DNA of 64,000 nucleotides from Haliotis asinina (GCF_037392515.1 NC_090282.1:27017554-27081553); one strand, 5' to 3'; shown: positions 52,341 through 64,000, numbered from the stretch's first letter. Notes: generated by a model from the letters alone, not told the origin. Numbers and translations are program-made.

Positions 52341-54470
52341 AATAAAACCTGACTGGAGAACTCTGCTGTTCAATATAGAATGTTTATGTCATTCATAAGG
52401 TGATGTAAGATGTTCACTCAATGACATGGACAATATAAAGCAGAGACAAGATACAGACTGTGACACCTGTAACTGGTCATCAAGTCACTAAGTCTACAAA
52501 CATGTCTGCACGATTTTCATTCACTTCACGAACTACACACATGTCATGTCACACCTTTGTGATTCTGAGAAAATATAGTGACACTGCCATAGTTTACTGA
52601 GGAGATCTCCAGTATGGTCGAGCTCATCCATCCATATCTTATACAAGTTAGGGTTTTGTAATACACAACACAGACTAGAACTGGTTCATTCTTTCACAAG
52701 CTTTACCGATGAATATCCAAGGCCCTCATCACTTACACACTGATGGTTCAAGTCTATGGTGAAGAAGTACATAGTTTCTGATAGTTTCACTCCGATTCCA
52801 TAGATCGCATAGTCCCATTTCCTGTCTGTTTGGATATGTCGTTCCAGTGCTGTGATTAAGGTAGAAGCATCACAGTTACGCAGGTGCTTGAACTGGGCAA
52901 GTGGAGGTGGCTGCATTGTCTGACCATTATTTTAATTATTTATCATGGTCTTTAGGCTATCAGCACCACATTCTGTCATCTCCAGAGTTCCACTAAAGTG
53001 GTCAGAAAGCTGGTAAAGCTGGACTCTTCCCCTTATCATAAAGGTGTCACATGTACTGTTCCATGCAGTTTTGGTGTCATCCCGTGAGGCCCAAAGTTAT
53101 TCAGTTAGGTAGAAGCAGTTCATCAGTCTATGTGGGATTTCATACCTCACTGATTTTGTGAGATTATGGTGGATTATTGCTGGACTGGTCCATTATTGAC
53201 CACAGAAGGGGTGATAAAATATAAATATGATTATGAAATATTTATTTTAACAGTGATTTATCACATCTGTATCACCGGTTTTATTGGATAAAGGTGGACT
53301 GACCACAGGAATCATAATAACACATTATCATGTATTATGTTATCACAACAAAATCTAACACTAACACTGAAACCCCCATCCACTGATCAGTGATCCCTCC
53401 CACTCATGTTTCATGCCCCAATTACCTCATTAATTATGTCATTTGGGCAAGCTGTAATTAGACCTTGTGGGATTTTTCAGGCATAAATTTTAGGCTTCAC
53501 AGACTGTAACCACAGTTTTAACGTTAGTGGTGTTCTGATTGATTGAAATATTCAGGGATTGTCACAATGACTAGACGACCAAGCAATTGGTCATGTTTCC
53601 TCTTAATCGAACACAAACAATTTTGGAACACTTGTTTTCATTAGCATCATTATTTACAAGGTTGGTTTTGTCTGTTCCATTTCATAAACACCACAAGCTC
53701 GTTCCTTGTCATGACTGAATTTATCTTAAAGACTCCAGGAAATTTATGTTCCTTACATAACAGTCATTGCAATTTGTCATGCATTTGTGCAATTTGCAAA
53801 AACAATGAAAGGACTACATGTTATTTCTATATTTTTGTGTGCATTAACAAACATAACCAGGAGAATTTGATAAATAGTGCCAACCTATTATTTTTGATGA
53901 TTTATTGGTTGTAATGAACCAGTCATCAACAGGGATATTTTTACCAATTCTCAACTTTAGTGAACATCAACCCATATAGTACTACACAAGCATAGGCTCA
54001 ACGCTGACTTTTCAAGAAAAATTACAAGCTTCAAGCAATATTTCTATTCATCAGATATGATTGGTTTGTTCAGCAAATTTTAAGTTTGACAAGAAATGTC
54101 AGACTGTATTGGTTGTGTGGATGAACTTAGATAGGAAGATTTGGTTACTAAAATGCTATATATGTGATGACAATCCGCCACATAAAATATAATGAAGCCC
54201 ACATTTTGCATGGTATTGTCGAGTCTGTTGGTTGTGGATAGGGTTTGATTGTGGGTAGGGTCCTTGTGTACCAAGCATTGACCATCTGGGTCCAAGTCCT
54301 ACTGTTGGACTTGTGTGTTTGTCATTGTTTGGCTGCCATAGGACTTGCTGAAATTGCCTAAACACAGATGATGTTGTCACTGTTGTTGGTGTGTGGAAGG
54401 GCTATTTGTTAGTGTTCATTAAGTCATTTAGTACATGTCGCTGTTGATTAGTGTAATGTCTGCAGGATGC
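52341..54470. other. gene-poor DNA
   Basis: Contains an unrecognised 76-codon minus frame at 52686-52916 and a TAATTA-rich, unusually unrepetitive block at 53395-53470. Confidence 0.45.
52686..52916 (-). CDS. unrecognised 76-codon open frame
   Basis: ATG to TGA with normal-looking composition (KWDYAIYGIGVKLSETMYF). An upstream in-frame stop is close. No family, splice partner or promoter is recognised. It may be a chance frame. Confidence 0.15.
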   Translation of the reverse strand: MQPPPLAQFKHLRNCDASTLITALERHIQTDRKWDYAIYGIGVKLSETMYFFTIDLNHQCVSDEGLGYSSVKLVKE

Positions 54471-54484
54471 CAGTACACTTTAAA

Positions 54485-55690
54485 CTTTCCTGGTTGAATA
54501 TCTTCAGAACAATAAGTTCACCTCACAGGTGATTGTTTGAATGTCTTCGGAACACAAGTACACCTCACGAGTGATGTTGATGGTCAAATGTCTGCTGTTG
54601 TCTTGCACATAATGTCATTACAGGTGATTGATTGAATATCTTCAGAACACAAGTACACCTCACAAGTGATGTTGATTGTCAAATGTCTGCTGTTGTCTTG
54701 CACATGATGGCGTTACAGGTGATTGATTGAATGTCTTCAGAACACAAGTACACCTCACAGGTGATTGGTTGAATGTCTTCAGAAGACAAGTATACCTCAC
54801 AGGTGATTGATTAATGTCTTCAGAACACAAATACACCTCACAGGTGATTGGTTGAATGTCTTCAGGGTAGTGGTTACATGAAGAAAGTGATCAGTCATAT
54901 GTCCTCTGTTCACAAGCAGACCTCACAAGTGATTGGTTGGATATCTTCTGTTCACCAATATGTCTTACAAGTGATTGGTCAGATGTGTTCAGGACACTAA
55001 GTACTCCTCTCAAGTGATTTGTCAGATGTGCTCAGGGCACTAAGTACTCTCAAGTGATTTGTCAGATGTGCTCAGGGCACTAAGTACTCTCAAGTGATTA
55101 GTCAGATGTGTTCAGGGCACTAAGTACTCCTCACAAGGGTTAAGTTGGATGTGTTCAGGACACTAAGCTCTCCTCACAAGTGTTAAGTTGGATGTGTTCA
55201 ACACACTAAGTACTCCTCCCAAGTGATTGGTCAGATGTGTTTGGGACAGTAAGTACTCCTCACAAATGTTAAGTTGGATGTGTTCAGGGCACAAAGTACT
55301 CCTCCCAAGTGATTAGTCAGATGTGTTCAGGGCACTAAGTACTCCTCACATGTTGGATGTGTTCATGACACTAAGTACTCCTCACAAGTGATTGGTCAGA
55401 TGTATTCAGGGCACAAAGTACTCCTCACAAGTGATTGGTCAGATGTGTTTAGGACACTGGTACACCTGACAAGTGATTGGTCAGATGTGTTTCGGACACT
55501 GGGACACCAGACAAGTGATTGGTCAGATGTGTTTATGACATGGGTATACCTCACAAGTGATTAGTCAGATGTATTAACGACTCTGGTATCCCTCCGAAGT
55601 GTTTAGATTCTGCAGCATGGTTGCTGACCTTACAGTTGATAATGTCATCAGATCCCTTGTGCACCTCACAAGTGATTTGTTGGATGTCGC
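54485..55690. repeat. 1.2-kb degenerate minisatellite, 40-45 bp unit
   Basis: Unit phrases are caagtgattggtcagatg, tgttcaggacactaag and tactcctcac. The 5' third has variant ggtgattggttgaatgtc / ttcagaacacaagtacac. Around 27 imperfect copies with local homogenised runs. Confidence 0.88.
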
Positions 55691-56734
55691 CGGTCAAAGT
55701 GGTACTGTTTGTCTTGTACATGATGATGTCTTTTAATCCGCATGTTTACTTTACCAGCCTTTCTCCTGCAACAGAAATGAGGTGATTAGCTGAAGGGAGA
55801 TAATCATGTTCTGTTCACATTCCATTACCAGTTATGAATTTGCACAAATGTAGGGGAAGGTTGTTTCGGGTTTTCGTTGTTGCATTGGACCAGACCAATT
55901 CTATTTCTTGTTTCACAGATTTTTGTCCTAGGAAAACACAAAAGGCAGGAGAGAAAAAAGTACCTGTACTTTTAAATATTAAAAGTATTTTACTTTTGGC
56001 AATTTTTTTAGTGTTTATGGGGGAAAAATGAAAATGGACCTTACTGCTGGTACTAGTGCAACTAAAACTATATCACCACCACCAAAATCAATAGTTGAGA
56101 GGAAAAATGTTCCGATGCTGAGGTATTACTGAGAAATACGTTTGTACAGGAAAAGGGTACAAATCGACAGTAGAAAGAATTTTGTTGGTAAAGAATGAGA
56201 AATAAATTTGTCACAATTCAATCAGTTCCAAAAATGGGATATTTAAAAACATTTGACAACAATTTGCAACAATTTAGTAAATCGGTTTTTTTAGGTGTTA
56301 GATTCTCTAAAGGCAAGAGGCACACAGTGATGTAGCAGTACCACAGAACCACACAGTACAACATGTCAGAAGTTTTTAAAGCCCACATTTCAAGAAAATC
56401 ATGAAAAGACTTTCAAAAGTCAGATACAGGGCAGATAGGGATATGAATCTTAACAAATGAGTTAATTTTCGTAATGTTCAAATCTCCATCATTGAAAGCA
56501 AATAAAAATGAAAGTAAACTTCATATGCATGATATTATCACCATTGAAAACCGGGCACCAAGCACTAAAGAATACTTTTTGAACAATCAAATTATTTTGA
56601 TGTCAGATAGCTACTGATGTGCTGCAATATTGTATCACTGACACAGTGATGAGACTGCTGATGTGCTGTATGGTGCTACTGCTGGGGCTGGCCTTGAGAT
56701 CTTTAAGAGTGCACTGTGAAGATCTGCATCATAA

Positions 56735-56950
56735 TTGATCTTCAGTAACCCATTCTTGTTGTACAAGGTGACTAATGGGATTTGGTGATCAGACTCGCTG
56801 ACTTGGCTGATATATGTTGTCGTATCCCAATAATGCTCATGCTGTTGATCACTGGGCTGTCTGGTCCAGGCTCAGTTATCTACATACTGCCACCATATAG
56901 GTGGAATATTGCTCAGTATGGTGTAAAACTAAACTCACTCACTCACTCTT
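56735..56950 (+). mobile_element. SINE with ACTC tail
   Basis: Shows gatcttcagtaacccattc, cgctgacttggctgata, gctcatgctgttgatcac, gccaccatataggtgg and gtgtaaaactaaactcac. Confidence 0.88.
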
Positions 56951-57209
56951 ATAAAGTTACATGTTCTTTGCTAGTTGTGATAATGCTTGTGTCAAAGCTC
57001 AGAAGAGACTTGACTGACTCAGTTTATGAATTCTGACTAAGTGTAAATTTTCTTTTTCTGGGGAGCTTCTGCTGGCTATATTCATTTGAACTAGAAACTT
57101 CTATCTTCCAGAGTCATTGTGTTAATACTGAAACTAATAATAGTCTATTTATCATCCTGGTATCTCCACATATAGTGCATGGTTGAAGCGCCCAAACAGT
57201 GTCATTATT

Positions 57210-57480
57210 ATTACCAAGGATAACTCAAGCTGCCTGCAAGGACTGCTTATGGTTAGTAGTCATGTGACCTATCCCACCAGGTCCCCATTTTCTGCTGGAT
57301 GAACAGAGGCAGTTTTGAACAAACTCATTTGCCTAAGGTGAGATCACATGTGTCACATGTGTTTCATTTCTGGGCTGGACACAAGTCCTAGAAACTGACT
57401 GAGTCATGCTGCCAAACATGGTCACCCATCCAAGGACTGTCCACGCTCTTCAACTTCAACTGATGTATGGCCTGAACTCA
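57210..57480 (-). mobile_element. 5S-like SINE, copy 2
   Basis: The reverse sense shows acccatccaaggactgtcc, acaagtcctagaaactgac, ccaggtccccattttctgc and tagtcatgtgacctatccc. Confidence 0.7.
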
Positions 57481-58198
57481 TAAGTCCTGCATAAGTAAGT
57501 AAAAGTAATGATCAATTTATAATCTGCTGCTTTAGTTTCCATTTTATCTTCCTGTTTCTCTCATTGACCATTCATTAAGCAGTGTGGTTTAAGATTAGGA
57601 TCAAAAGAAATAAATCAGTCAGGCAGAAATGAGTACTGCAGAACAATACCCAAGGTCATGATACAGAAGCCAAGACTATCCTCTAATGCAGTCAATTCTG
57701 CCTGGTCCAGTAACGTCAGAGAGAGTAGTCTGTATAATAACACTGAAATGTACTGAAAGTGATCCTGAGAGCAATGTCCGGGTAAGTATACTCTGAAGGA
57801 TTCAACACAGATTGGATTTTTACATAACACTGTCGGCGAGTCATGACTTCATACAAATACCATGGTACAGAGGCTGATCCATACTGAGATCTGTACCATG
57901 CACAATCTATGGGAGGTTCAGTGATTCCCACTGTTGCCCTGTTTCAAAAAACATCAGATCAACATGGTGATATATGGCTGATATTTTTCAAGGCAACCGT
58001 CCGCGAGGCTATCACATATCAGTTGATTGGTTGAACCCCATAGAACAGTTTGGCCTTTCAGACCTGCTTGGACTTGTATAGCACTCATTCAATGACAATT
58101 ACAGTGGGGTTTTTTTGGTATTTCTTTTATTTTTTCATTTTTTCTACATTAGAGATAATGTGATGTTCTGAAATTTATGGTTCAAAGCTTCAAAGAAG

Positions 58199-58330
58199 TA
58201 ATTATATTAATGTACATTTATATTGTGCATAGTCTTGAAGATAATAACTGCTCAAAGTGCATCAAGGAATAATATTAATATACATTTATATTGTGTTCAG
58301 TCCAGATGATCAGAGCTGCTGAAAGTGCTA
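58199..58330. repeat. two-copy tandem duplication
   Basis: attaatgtacatttatattg, then gcatagtc and ctgctcaaagtgcat, recurs about 72 bp later as attaatatacatttatattg and ctgctgaaagtgcta. Confidence 0.75.
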
Positions 58331-58689
58331 TGGTGAAAAATAATTAAAATGATAAATGTAAGATTATGCATTGAAATTGTGTTTTGAAAAATATATAAGG
58401 AGATAGAAAGAGATTTTCAGTCCCACTGTTACATGCAAACAAGTAGATTTTCAGATTAACTCTGGGGTTTTCAAAACTCGGAAAGCCTTCAGCTCTGGAG
58501 AAGAAGTTCTTTAGAATTGGAATCAAGTTAAGAACATTGATTTGTAGAGTCCGATGTTGGGAAAGGATTGTTTGGGGTAGAGTTAACTCTTGTCATTTGG
58601 AGAACAATACTAAGTTACAATTTGTTTCATTTTTACATGTTATATGGATGGGGGCTTTCTGGCAGCCAGATGGTTACAAGTTTCACTCA

Positions 58690-58800
58690 TCACACACTAC
58701 ATCCATGTTCGATGTTCCGGATAAGTGAGGCCCAGTTCTGGTGTCCCCGACCGTGATATTGCTGTAATGTTGTTAAAAGCAGCTGAGCTCACTGACTAAT
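58690..58800 (+). mobile_element. tRNA-derived SINE 3' part
   Basis: Shows ttctggtgtccccgacc, gtgatattgctgtaatg and taaaagcagctgagctcac. Confidence 0.65.
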
Positions 58801-60036
58801 ACATGGATGTTTCACATAATGATTTAATCCCATGCTGTAACCAGATGTAACCTACTGTGACCTGCTGTAACCTGCTGTGACCTCATCTTTGGCTTCTGCA
58901 TCACCAAGCTTGTGTTTGTCTAGGCCAGAATACATTCAGTTAAACTAACAAATTCATCTCAATTCTTGGACAAGATGTAGGCTCATCAGACCAACCAACC
59001 TGATCCTAGTTGAAAATGAATATGAACTTATGAGGTGTATTTACAGAAGAATGTATAATTACATGAAAAGTTTTGTTTGCTGAAGTATCTAGCCTGAAGG
59101 GATTATTTCATGAACTTTGTTTAATGTGTGCTCATTTTTCATCATGATCAAGTGTTAAGTGCTAAAGTATGCTTACCATTCTCGCCAATCAAATTTGTAC
59201 AGTAATTCATCTTATTGGGCACACTCCCAGCAACTCTTTCCTGTCTTCATTCACCTAAGTACAATGGTACTGACATCCTCTGTGTGTCTTATCACTTATT
59301 CAGGCTTACAGTTGATCTAGGTTGAATTCCCACTGATTTTTATTGCATCGTTTCTTTCATATTCCTACAATCGGATTGGTAATCACCTGTTTTTCTGATT
59401 AAAAATCAATATTGGAATGAACATTTCTTTGTGGCATCGGTTGGATTTTTGTGAGTTACTGATAATACTTTCTGAAATGTCAGCCCTTTATGCTTGCCCT
59501 TGATTCAGCTATACTCTGAGGATATATTCTATATATTACTTGCCTTCAGACCCTGAAACAAAAATATGTGAAGATCTCGTTCAGGACTCACAGGACTGAA
59601 CAACAAATGTCCAAGGGTATATGCGCTGTGCCTTTCAGGACATTTCTGTTTCTACATAATGGCTGAGTTTTGCTCATTGTCAGTCAGACTGAACTTTCAG
59701 CCAAGTTAGATGCTGAGTAAAGATGAAGCAAAATACTGCTGTAACTGTATGCAGTAATAAAGACACAGAGAAGGGTGTGGGGAACATCAAGATTATCATG
59801 AAAATTTGAGATATCTTTAATATCTTTTCCACATGGCAGGGAACAGACACAGCCTATGTAATTGATGCTATCTTGAGAAAGATGCCAATTATTACACTTC
59901 GAAATTCCTGTTCAGGGTGTCAACACTGAACATTTATCTCAGAGAATGGTTGCAAATATTGAGACATTTAGATGCTAACTATATTAAGGCTCAGAGTTTC
60001 TGGAGCAATCTGTCTGCCTAGTTAAACATTGCTTAG

Positions 60037-60352
60037 ACCAGACCAATTTTATTTCTTGTTTTATGGATCTGCCTGACATATTTTTTCAAGAATAAGAAAA
60101 AAATATAATTAAATTTTACCCGCTCAGAAAAGAGAATCTTAATGTTTTCATTGGTTAAAAATGTAAAGTGAATAGAAAATATTTTTTAGGTTGTTTTTTG
60201 ACTCATATTCACTCCCTAAATTGCCAAAACTAAATTCCTTTGAGTATTTAGAAGGAATATTACTTTGATTGGAATTTTTTTTTTTTTCCCACCTGCCTTT
60301 AGGTTTTCAGAGTCCAAAAATCTGTAAAACAAGAAATATGATTGGTCTGGCC
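60037..60352. mobile_element. MITE with TTA target duplication
   Basis: Ends gaccagaccaatttta and aatatgattggtctggcc, with further pairing through atttcttgttttatgg. It is flanked by TTA on both sides, the target site of PIF/Harbinger-type elements. The interior is T/A-rich with no transposase. Confidence 0.78.
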
Positions 60353-60399
60353 TTATTTAATGTTTGTGGAAACATTTGACTCGTACCTCTATTTTGGGT

Positions 60400-60960
60400 A
60401 GTCGTCAATGGCTCCCCTTCCTCGTTTCTGGTAACAGAGGGAACAAATTAATGGTTGAATTGTCTCCTTGTATTCTGTCAGGGAGCACTATTGAGTGTTC
60501 TCATTCCGAGGCTATTCCATGGATCAGATTACATTTGTCGTGATTGCCATTCTACAGGAGTCGTCCACGAGATTCCGGAAATGTTTTATGTGAGAGTTTT
60601 GTTTGGATGTCATCCTATATTTTCATATTGATGCTTCATTGACAGATGCGTTAATCAATTCTACCTCCCCCTTTCAAACACTGGTGATCAAATATGACAA
60701 GCTGTGTCACCTCAGCAATTCTATTGGGCTTGTTTCATCATCGGAATAAAACCCAATCAACTTGATCACTTGAAGGATTAAGCAATTATTGTAAATGATG
60801 TGTGGTACATTTCATCCAAGATGCTGTATTGTCAATCAATTTGGGGACATTGAAAGAATGGTCGTCATCGGGATGTGTATCATAATGAAATATTGTTAGT
60901 CTATTTTTGAGCTGGTCAATATATTGATATGCAATGAAGTGTTCAGATGAATGGGTGATT
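60400..60960. other. repeat-free block, candidate regulatory DNA
   Basis: No repeat or coding frame. It is rich in homeodomain- and TCF-like words (gcgttaatcaattc, gattaagcaattattg, ttgtcaatcaat). Confidence 0.3.
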
Positions 60961-61289
60961 CCCAGATACTATTGGTGTGACAACTGTAAGCTAGTTCTGA
61001 TAGTGCAAGATATGTCTCTACTCTCAGTGAGGGCCTGGCATATATCATCGTCAGGTTATTGCCGAAAGAAACTCATCATGTCCTCATCCGTATCTTTGGA
61101 GGAGTATGATGGAGAGAGTTTATTGCATCGTCTTGATAGAAACTAATACCCACTGATTTACACTTCCTAAAGTGGGTCAGTTTCATACTGTTCTGAGAGG
61201 TGGTTTAAGATGTCCATGTTTGAAATACAAACACATAGTACCCTGTGTAAAATGTGCATTCAAAACTGTGAATCACACATTGCTAGCAG

Positions 61290-61440
61290 AATGCAGTGAT
61301 CACAAATTGTCTGCTGACAAAATGGCATAATCACAAAAATGCACACTGACAATGCAGAGAACAGACAGAATGAAATGATCACAAACTGTCTACTGACAGA
61401 ATGCAGAGATCACAAAATGTTTACTGACAGACTGATCACA
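61290..61440. repeat. irregular short repeat
   Basis: Phrases gaatgcagtgatcacaaa, gatcacaaactgtctactg and gagatcacaaaatgtttac recur at uneven steps. Confidence 0.65.
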
Positions 61441-61499
61441 TTGCTCACTTGAGCCAAAATAAGTATGTTTGATTATCAGTGCTGCTTACGCCAGTATGT

Positions 61500-61720
61500 G
61501 CTTATATCATAGCATGGCATCTTTATATGGAAGGAAGGTAATCGTCACATGACTTTCCCCATTTGGTATCCATTTTCTGCTGGGTGAATAGGGTATTGAG
61601 GTACCCTAGATGATTTGTCCACCCATGCCCCTTTGAACTTAAAGATCTAAGTGAGGTTGTTCCACTTCCCAACTCTCCTTGTTTAGAGATTTAAAGCCAG
61701 CCTGGCAGGATTTTGTCAGC
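61500..61720 (-). mobile_element. 5S-like SINE, copy 3 (diverged)
   Basis: The reverse sense shows ccattttctgctgggtg, gtcacatgactttcccc and a decayed head cacccatgcccc. Confidence 0.55.
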
Positions 61721-61737
61721 TATAGAACAGTACACAC

Positions 61738-62715
61738 AAATGAGTGAGTGAGTGAGTTAGTTTAATTTTAGGCTGGTTTTAGCAATACACCCCATTTACT
61801 TGGACCCCCATATATCCGGAACCCCCCCCTTTTTATGCGAAACGAAACTTACGTTCATTAATTGTACTCGCTTAACCCGACCCCGCGCTTCCGGACCTGG
61901 ATGGCGAATTTTCAAACCATTCCCATAAATTTCCAGTTATCCAGATGGTGAGATATGTGCAACATGCATGTGTATATTTCACGTCAGTACCGTTTACCAC
62001 ACGACTATGTGATTTCATTCTTAATCTATCGGAAGGCATTTGGTGTGAATTGATTAATTAGCCATCAAAACACTAGTTAGTGGCACGTGTCACACGGGTT
62101 GTTCATTTGGTGCGTGTGAGAACATCTCATCAGTAACAAAAACACATGTAAAGTAGGATTAAGGTAAACTACACTGTAATTGTACAGTATATAACACTTA
62201 TAAACGACTCCTGCTATCTGTTGCAAAGCAAGTTAAAAATAGCCTGCCACATGATCTAAGTCATGTGATCCCATCCGGAAGTTTACTTTCTGCAGACAGC
62301 ATAAGTTCGACACGATGTCACATGTATTTGGGGCGTTTAAACTTTAAAAAAAAAAAGAATATGCATTTGGCAAAATATAAACTTTTTGTCATCGATTTAC
62401 GTTTTTCATCTAACTTACCATCTGAAGCTCCACAAGCTACATGATTACGTCCGATACAGCCTGACAAATGGTATCCTGCGTTCTGCCTTCCATGTATTAT
62501 CAGTACACTTACATGTTTTGATAATTCACTGTTATTGCTATTGACTCTTAATTTTTTATATAAGTCCATGAACATTTTTTGCTTTCACTTAATTTTCATG
62601 TTTTGCTTGTTTGATCCAGTTAACCGGACGTCTCACTATCCAGATGATTTTCGAGTGAAACCAAAATGTCCAGATAAACGGGGTTCGACTGTATTCCAGC
62701 TATGTCAAAGCGTAT
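61738..62715 (-). mobile_element. SINE split by a pogo-type MITE
   Basis: The left part gagtgagtgagttag and ggctggttttagcaata ends at the MITE. The right part tattccagctatgtcaaa resumes after it. Together they restore the family phrase agcaatattccagc. Confidence 0.8.
61788..62691. mobile_element. 904-bp pogo/Tigger-type non-autonomous element
   Basis: The right end ccagataaacggggttcg then actg is the classic Tigger-type terminus. The left end caccccatttacttggac is its degraded inverse, with inner tatccagatggtgaga and actatccagatgat also pairing. Flanked by TA at 61786-61787 and 62692-62693. No transposase. Confidence 0.85.
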
Positions 62716-62937
62716 AAGGAAAAGGTGTATACTTAATGAGTCATTTCATGAACACAGTATTTCATCATGCTCAAGAAGGTTTATACTCATTTGAATAACC
62801 AAATAAATACACTGGTAGATACAGGTACCCATAAAACTTATTATATAACTTCATGTACCTTAATAAATGATGTTTATAATGAACACTCATATGACAATCT
62901 GAAAGATTTAACCAAATGTTGTTACACATGTTATATT

Positions 62938-63145
62938 TTGGATTTCACTTTCTTAGTAAAGTACAAATTCTAGTACTTTTTTGGTTGATTACACAATGCC
63001 ATGTTAGAAAGTGGTCACATGTCATGTTTGGGAGTCCTGGATGGGACTCAACCAAAAACGTTCTAGAATTTGTATTTTACTAAGAAAGTGAAATCCCAAA
63101 TATGATATATGCTGCATTTGACCACTTTCTAAAATGGCATTGTGT
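62938..63145. repeat. fold-back element
   Basis: Arms ggatttcactttcttagtaa and ttactaagaaagtgaaatcc are inverses, extended by acaaattctag / ctagaatttgt. A second pair, acacaatgccat and atggcattgtgt, crosses the first (order a-b-a'-b'). Confidence 0.82.
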
Positions 63146-63587
63146 AATGAGATGTTGTTCTTGTTTACAAAAAAAGTAGGGGATAGTAAATATTAAAGAT
63201 TAATAAAATGCAAATGATGAAGCCAAAGATGAAACCAATAAGGAAGAAAAATTAAGGAAATATGTGACAATTTATTGTCTTGGAAAAGATTCCTCCGTAT
63301 GGATGTATATTACTTTTTCTCATGTGCACTGGCATTGGCTAGTGGTATACTTGCAAAATGGAATGTCCCCTGTTTTTCTTAATGCATGAGGAACTACACA
63401 ACAACTAAAATTAGTGTTCCACTGAGTTTTTGTTTTGACCATAGTTTGCACATTCTCAAAACAGTTTTAGGTATAATACAGTATCCATAAATTAAATGCC
63501 TTTTGGCTAAAATTCAGTTGTTTCTTAAACCTGTCAAGGTGGGTAAGTGGAAATATGCTTCGAGAACATGAATGAAGTGTGAAGCCT

Positions 63588-63735
63588 TGACTGGCCTAGT
63601 CTCCTACCCCTGATGAGACTGACCTAATCTCCTACCCCAGGTGAGACTGGTCTTATCTCCTATTTTGATGAGACTGGCCTAATCACCCATCCCAGATGTG
63701 ACTCAGCTGGTCTAATCTCCCACCCAGATGATGAA
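63588..63735. repeat. minisatellite, about 31-36 bp x 4
   Basis: Unit tgagactggcctaatctcc followed by taccccagatg recurs four times with variation. Confidence 0.85.
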
Positions 63736-64000
63736 TTTGAAATTCTGTTAAGCACAGACACACCAGGCCCTACTCAGTTAAAGTAAGCATCCTAACTAAA
63801 AACATCTTTGCCTGGGGAAAGGGTTGTCCAGGAACAATCACTGTCAACAACAATGGGGGAAAAAGTATAATTGTAATTTGATTGGGACGTGTTAATGACG
63901 TTGTTGTCTGGTATAGTGGCAGTTGTGGTGTGTTCTTGTGCATTGCTGATACCTAGCAGCAAGTGTCTCCAAGGTGTCAAGATTTTCTGCTAAAACAAGG
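63736..64000. other. no feature recognised at window end
   Basis: An open minus frame at 63792-63980 has no recognised domain. Confidence 0.4.

Larger units (their letters stand above)
55691..60036. other. gene-poor DNA with scattered repeats
   Basis: Contains a TIR fragment of the TTA-site MITE at about 55890-55945 and a SINE at 56735-56950. It also has a 5S-like SINE at 57210-57480, a two-copy tandem duplication at 58199-58330 and a SINE tail at 58690-58800. No exon is recognised. Confidence 0.5.

Overview
The window is animal nuclear DNA with small exons, large introns and dense short repeats. It most resembles a gastropod mollusc, very probably an abalone (Haliotis). The inference rests on many copies of a SINE that begins near 'cttcagcaacccatgcttg', ends near 'gtgtaaaactaaactc' and runs into (ACTC)n tails, and on the invertebrate character of the three protein-coding genes. 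No bacterial operon, rRNA, functional tRNA gene or CRISPR array is seen.

Layout. (1) 3-7538, plus strand: the 3' part of a lysosomal-type beta-hexosaminidase gene (HEXA/HEXB family). Its first visible exon exists in two diverged tandem versions (3-174 and 1208-1382) with identical splice phases. Joining both would give an immediate stop, so they should be mutually exclusive. (2) 10600-23942, minus strand: a complete WDR41 gene of 14 coding exons that I assembled by matching splice phases (455 codons plus stop). WDR41 is the beta-propeller partner of C9orf72-SMCR8. It lies tail to tail with the hexosaminidase. (3) 28950-34284, minus strand: a complete cyclin B gene of 8 coding exons (420 codons plus stop). 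It has a destruction box, a promoter with two CCAAT boxes 32 bp apart followed by a CHR element, and a 3'UTR with three cytoplasmic polyadenylation elements. (4) 34.5-38 kb: a dead non-LTR retrotransposon remnant, an 11-codon-period minisatellite with higher-order structure, and a tentative plus-strand first exon near 37664. (5) 41.3-42.7 kb: a broken FLYWCH/MULE-type transposase split by a 198-bp insertion with a 13-bp target duplication. (6) 43-64 kb: gene-poor DNA holding SINEs, several terminal-inverted-repeat elements, a 1.2-kb minisatellite and two repeat-free stretches that look like candidate regulatory DNA.

The genes do not form one pathway. Hexosaminidase works in the lysosome and WDR41 is known in vertebrates to bring C9orf72-SMCR8 to lysosomes, but that adjacency may be chance. 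Cyclin B is the mitotic CDK1 partner. The most unusual signal is the paired hexosaminidase exon. It carries active-site residues, and the two versions differ at the pair of positions that in human HexA/HexB sets preference for charged or neutral substrates.
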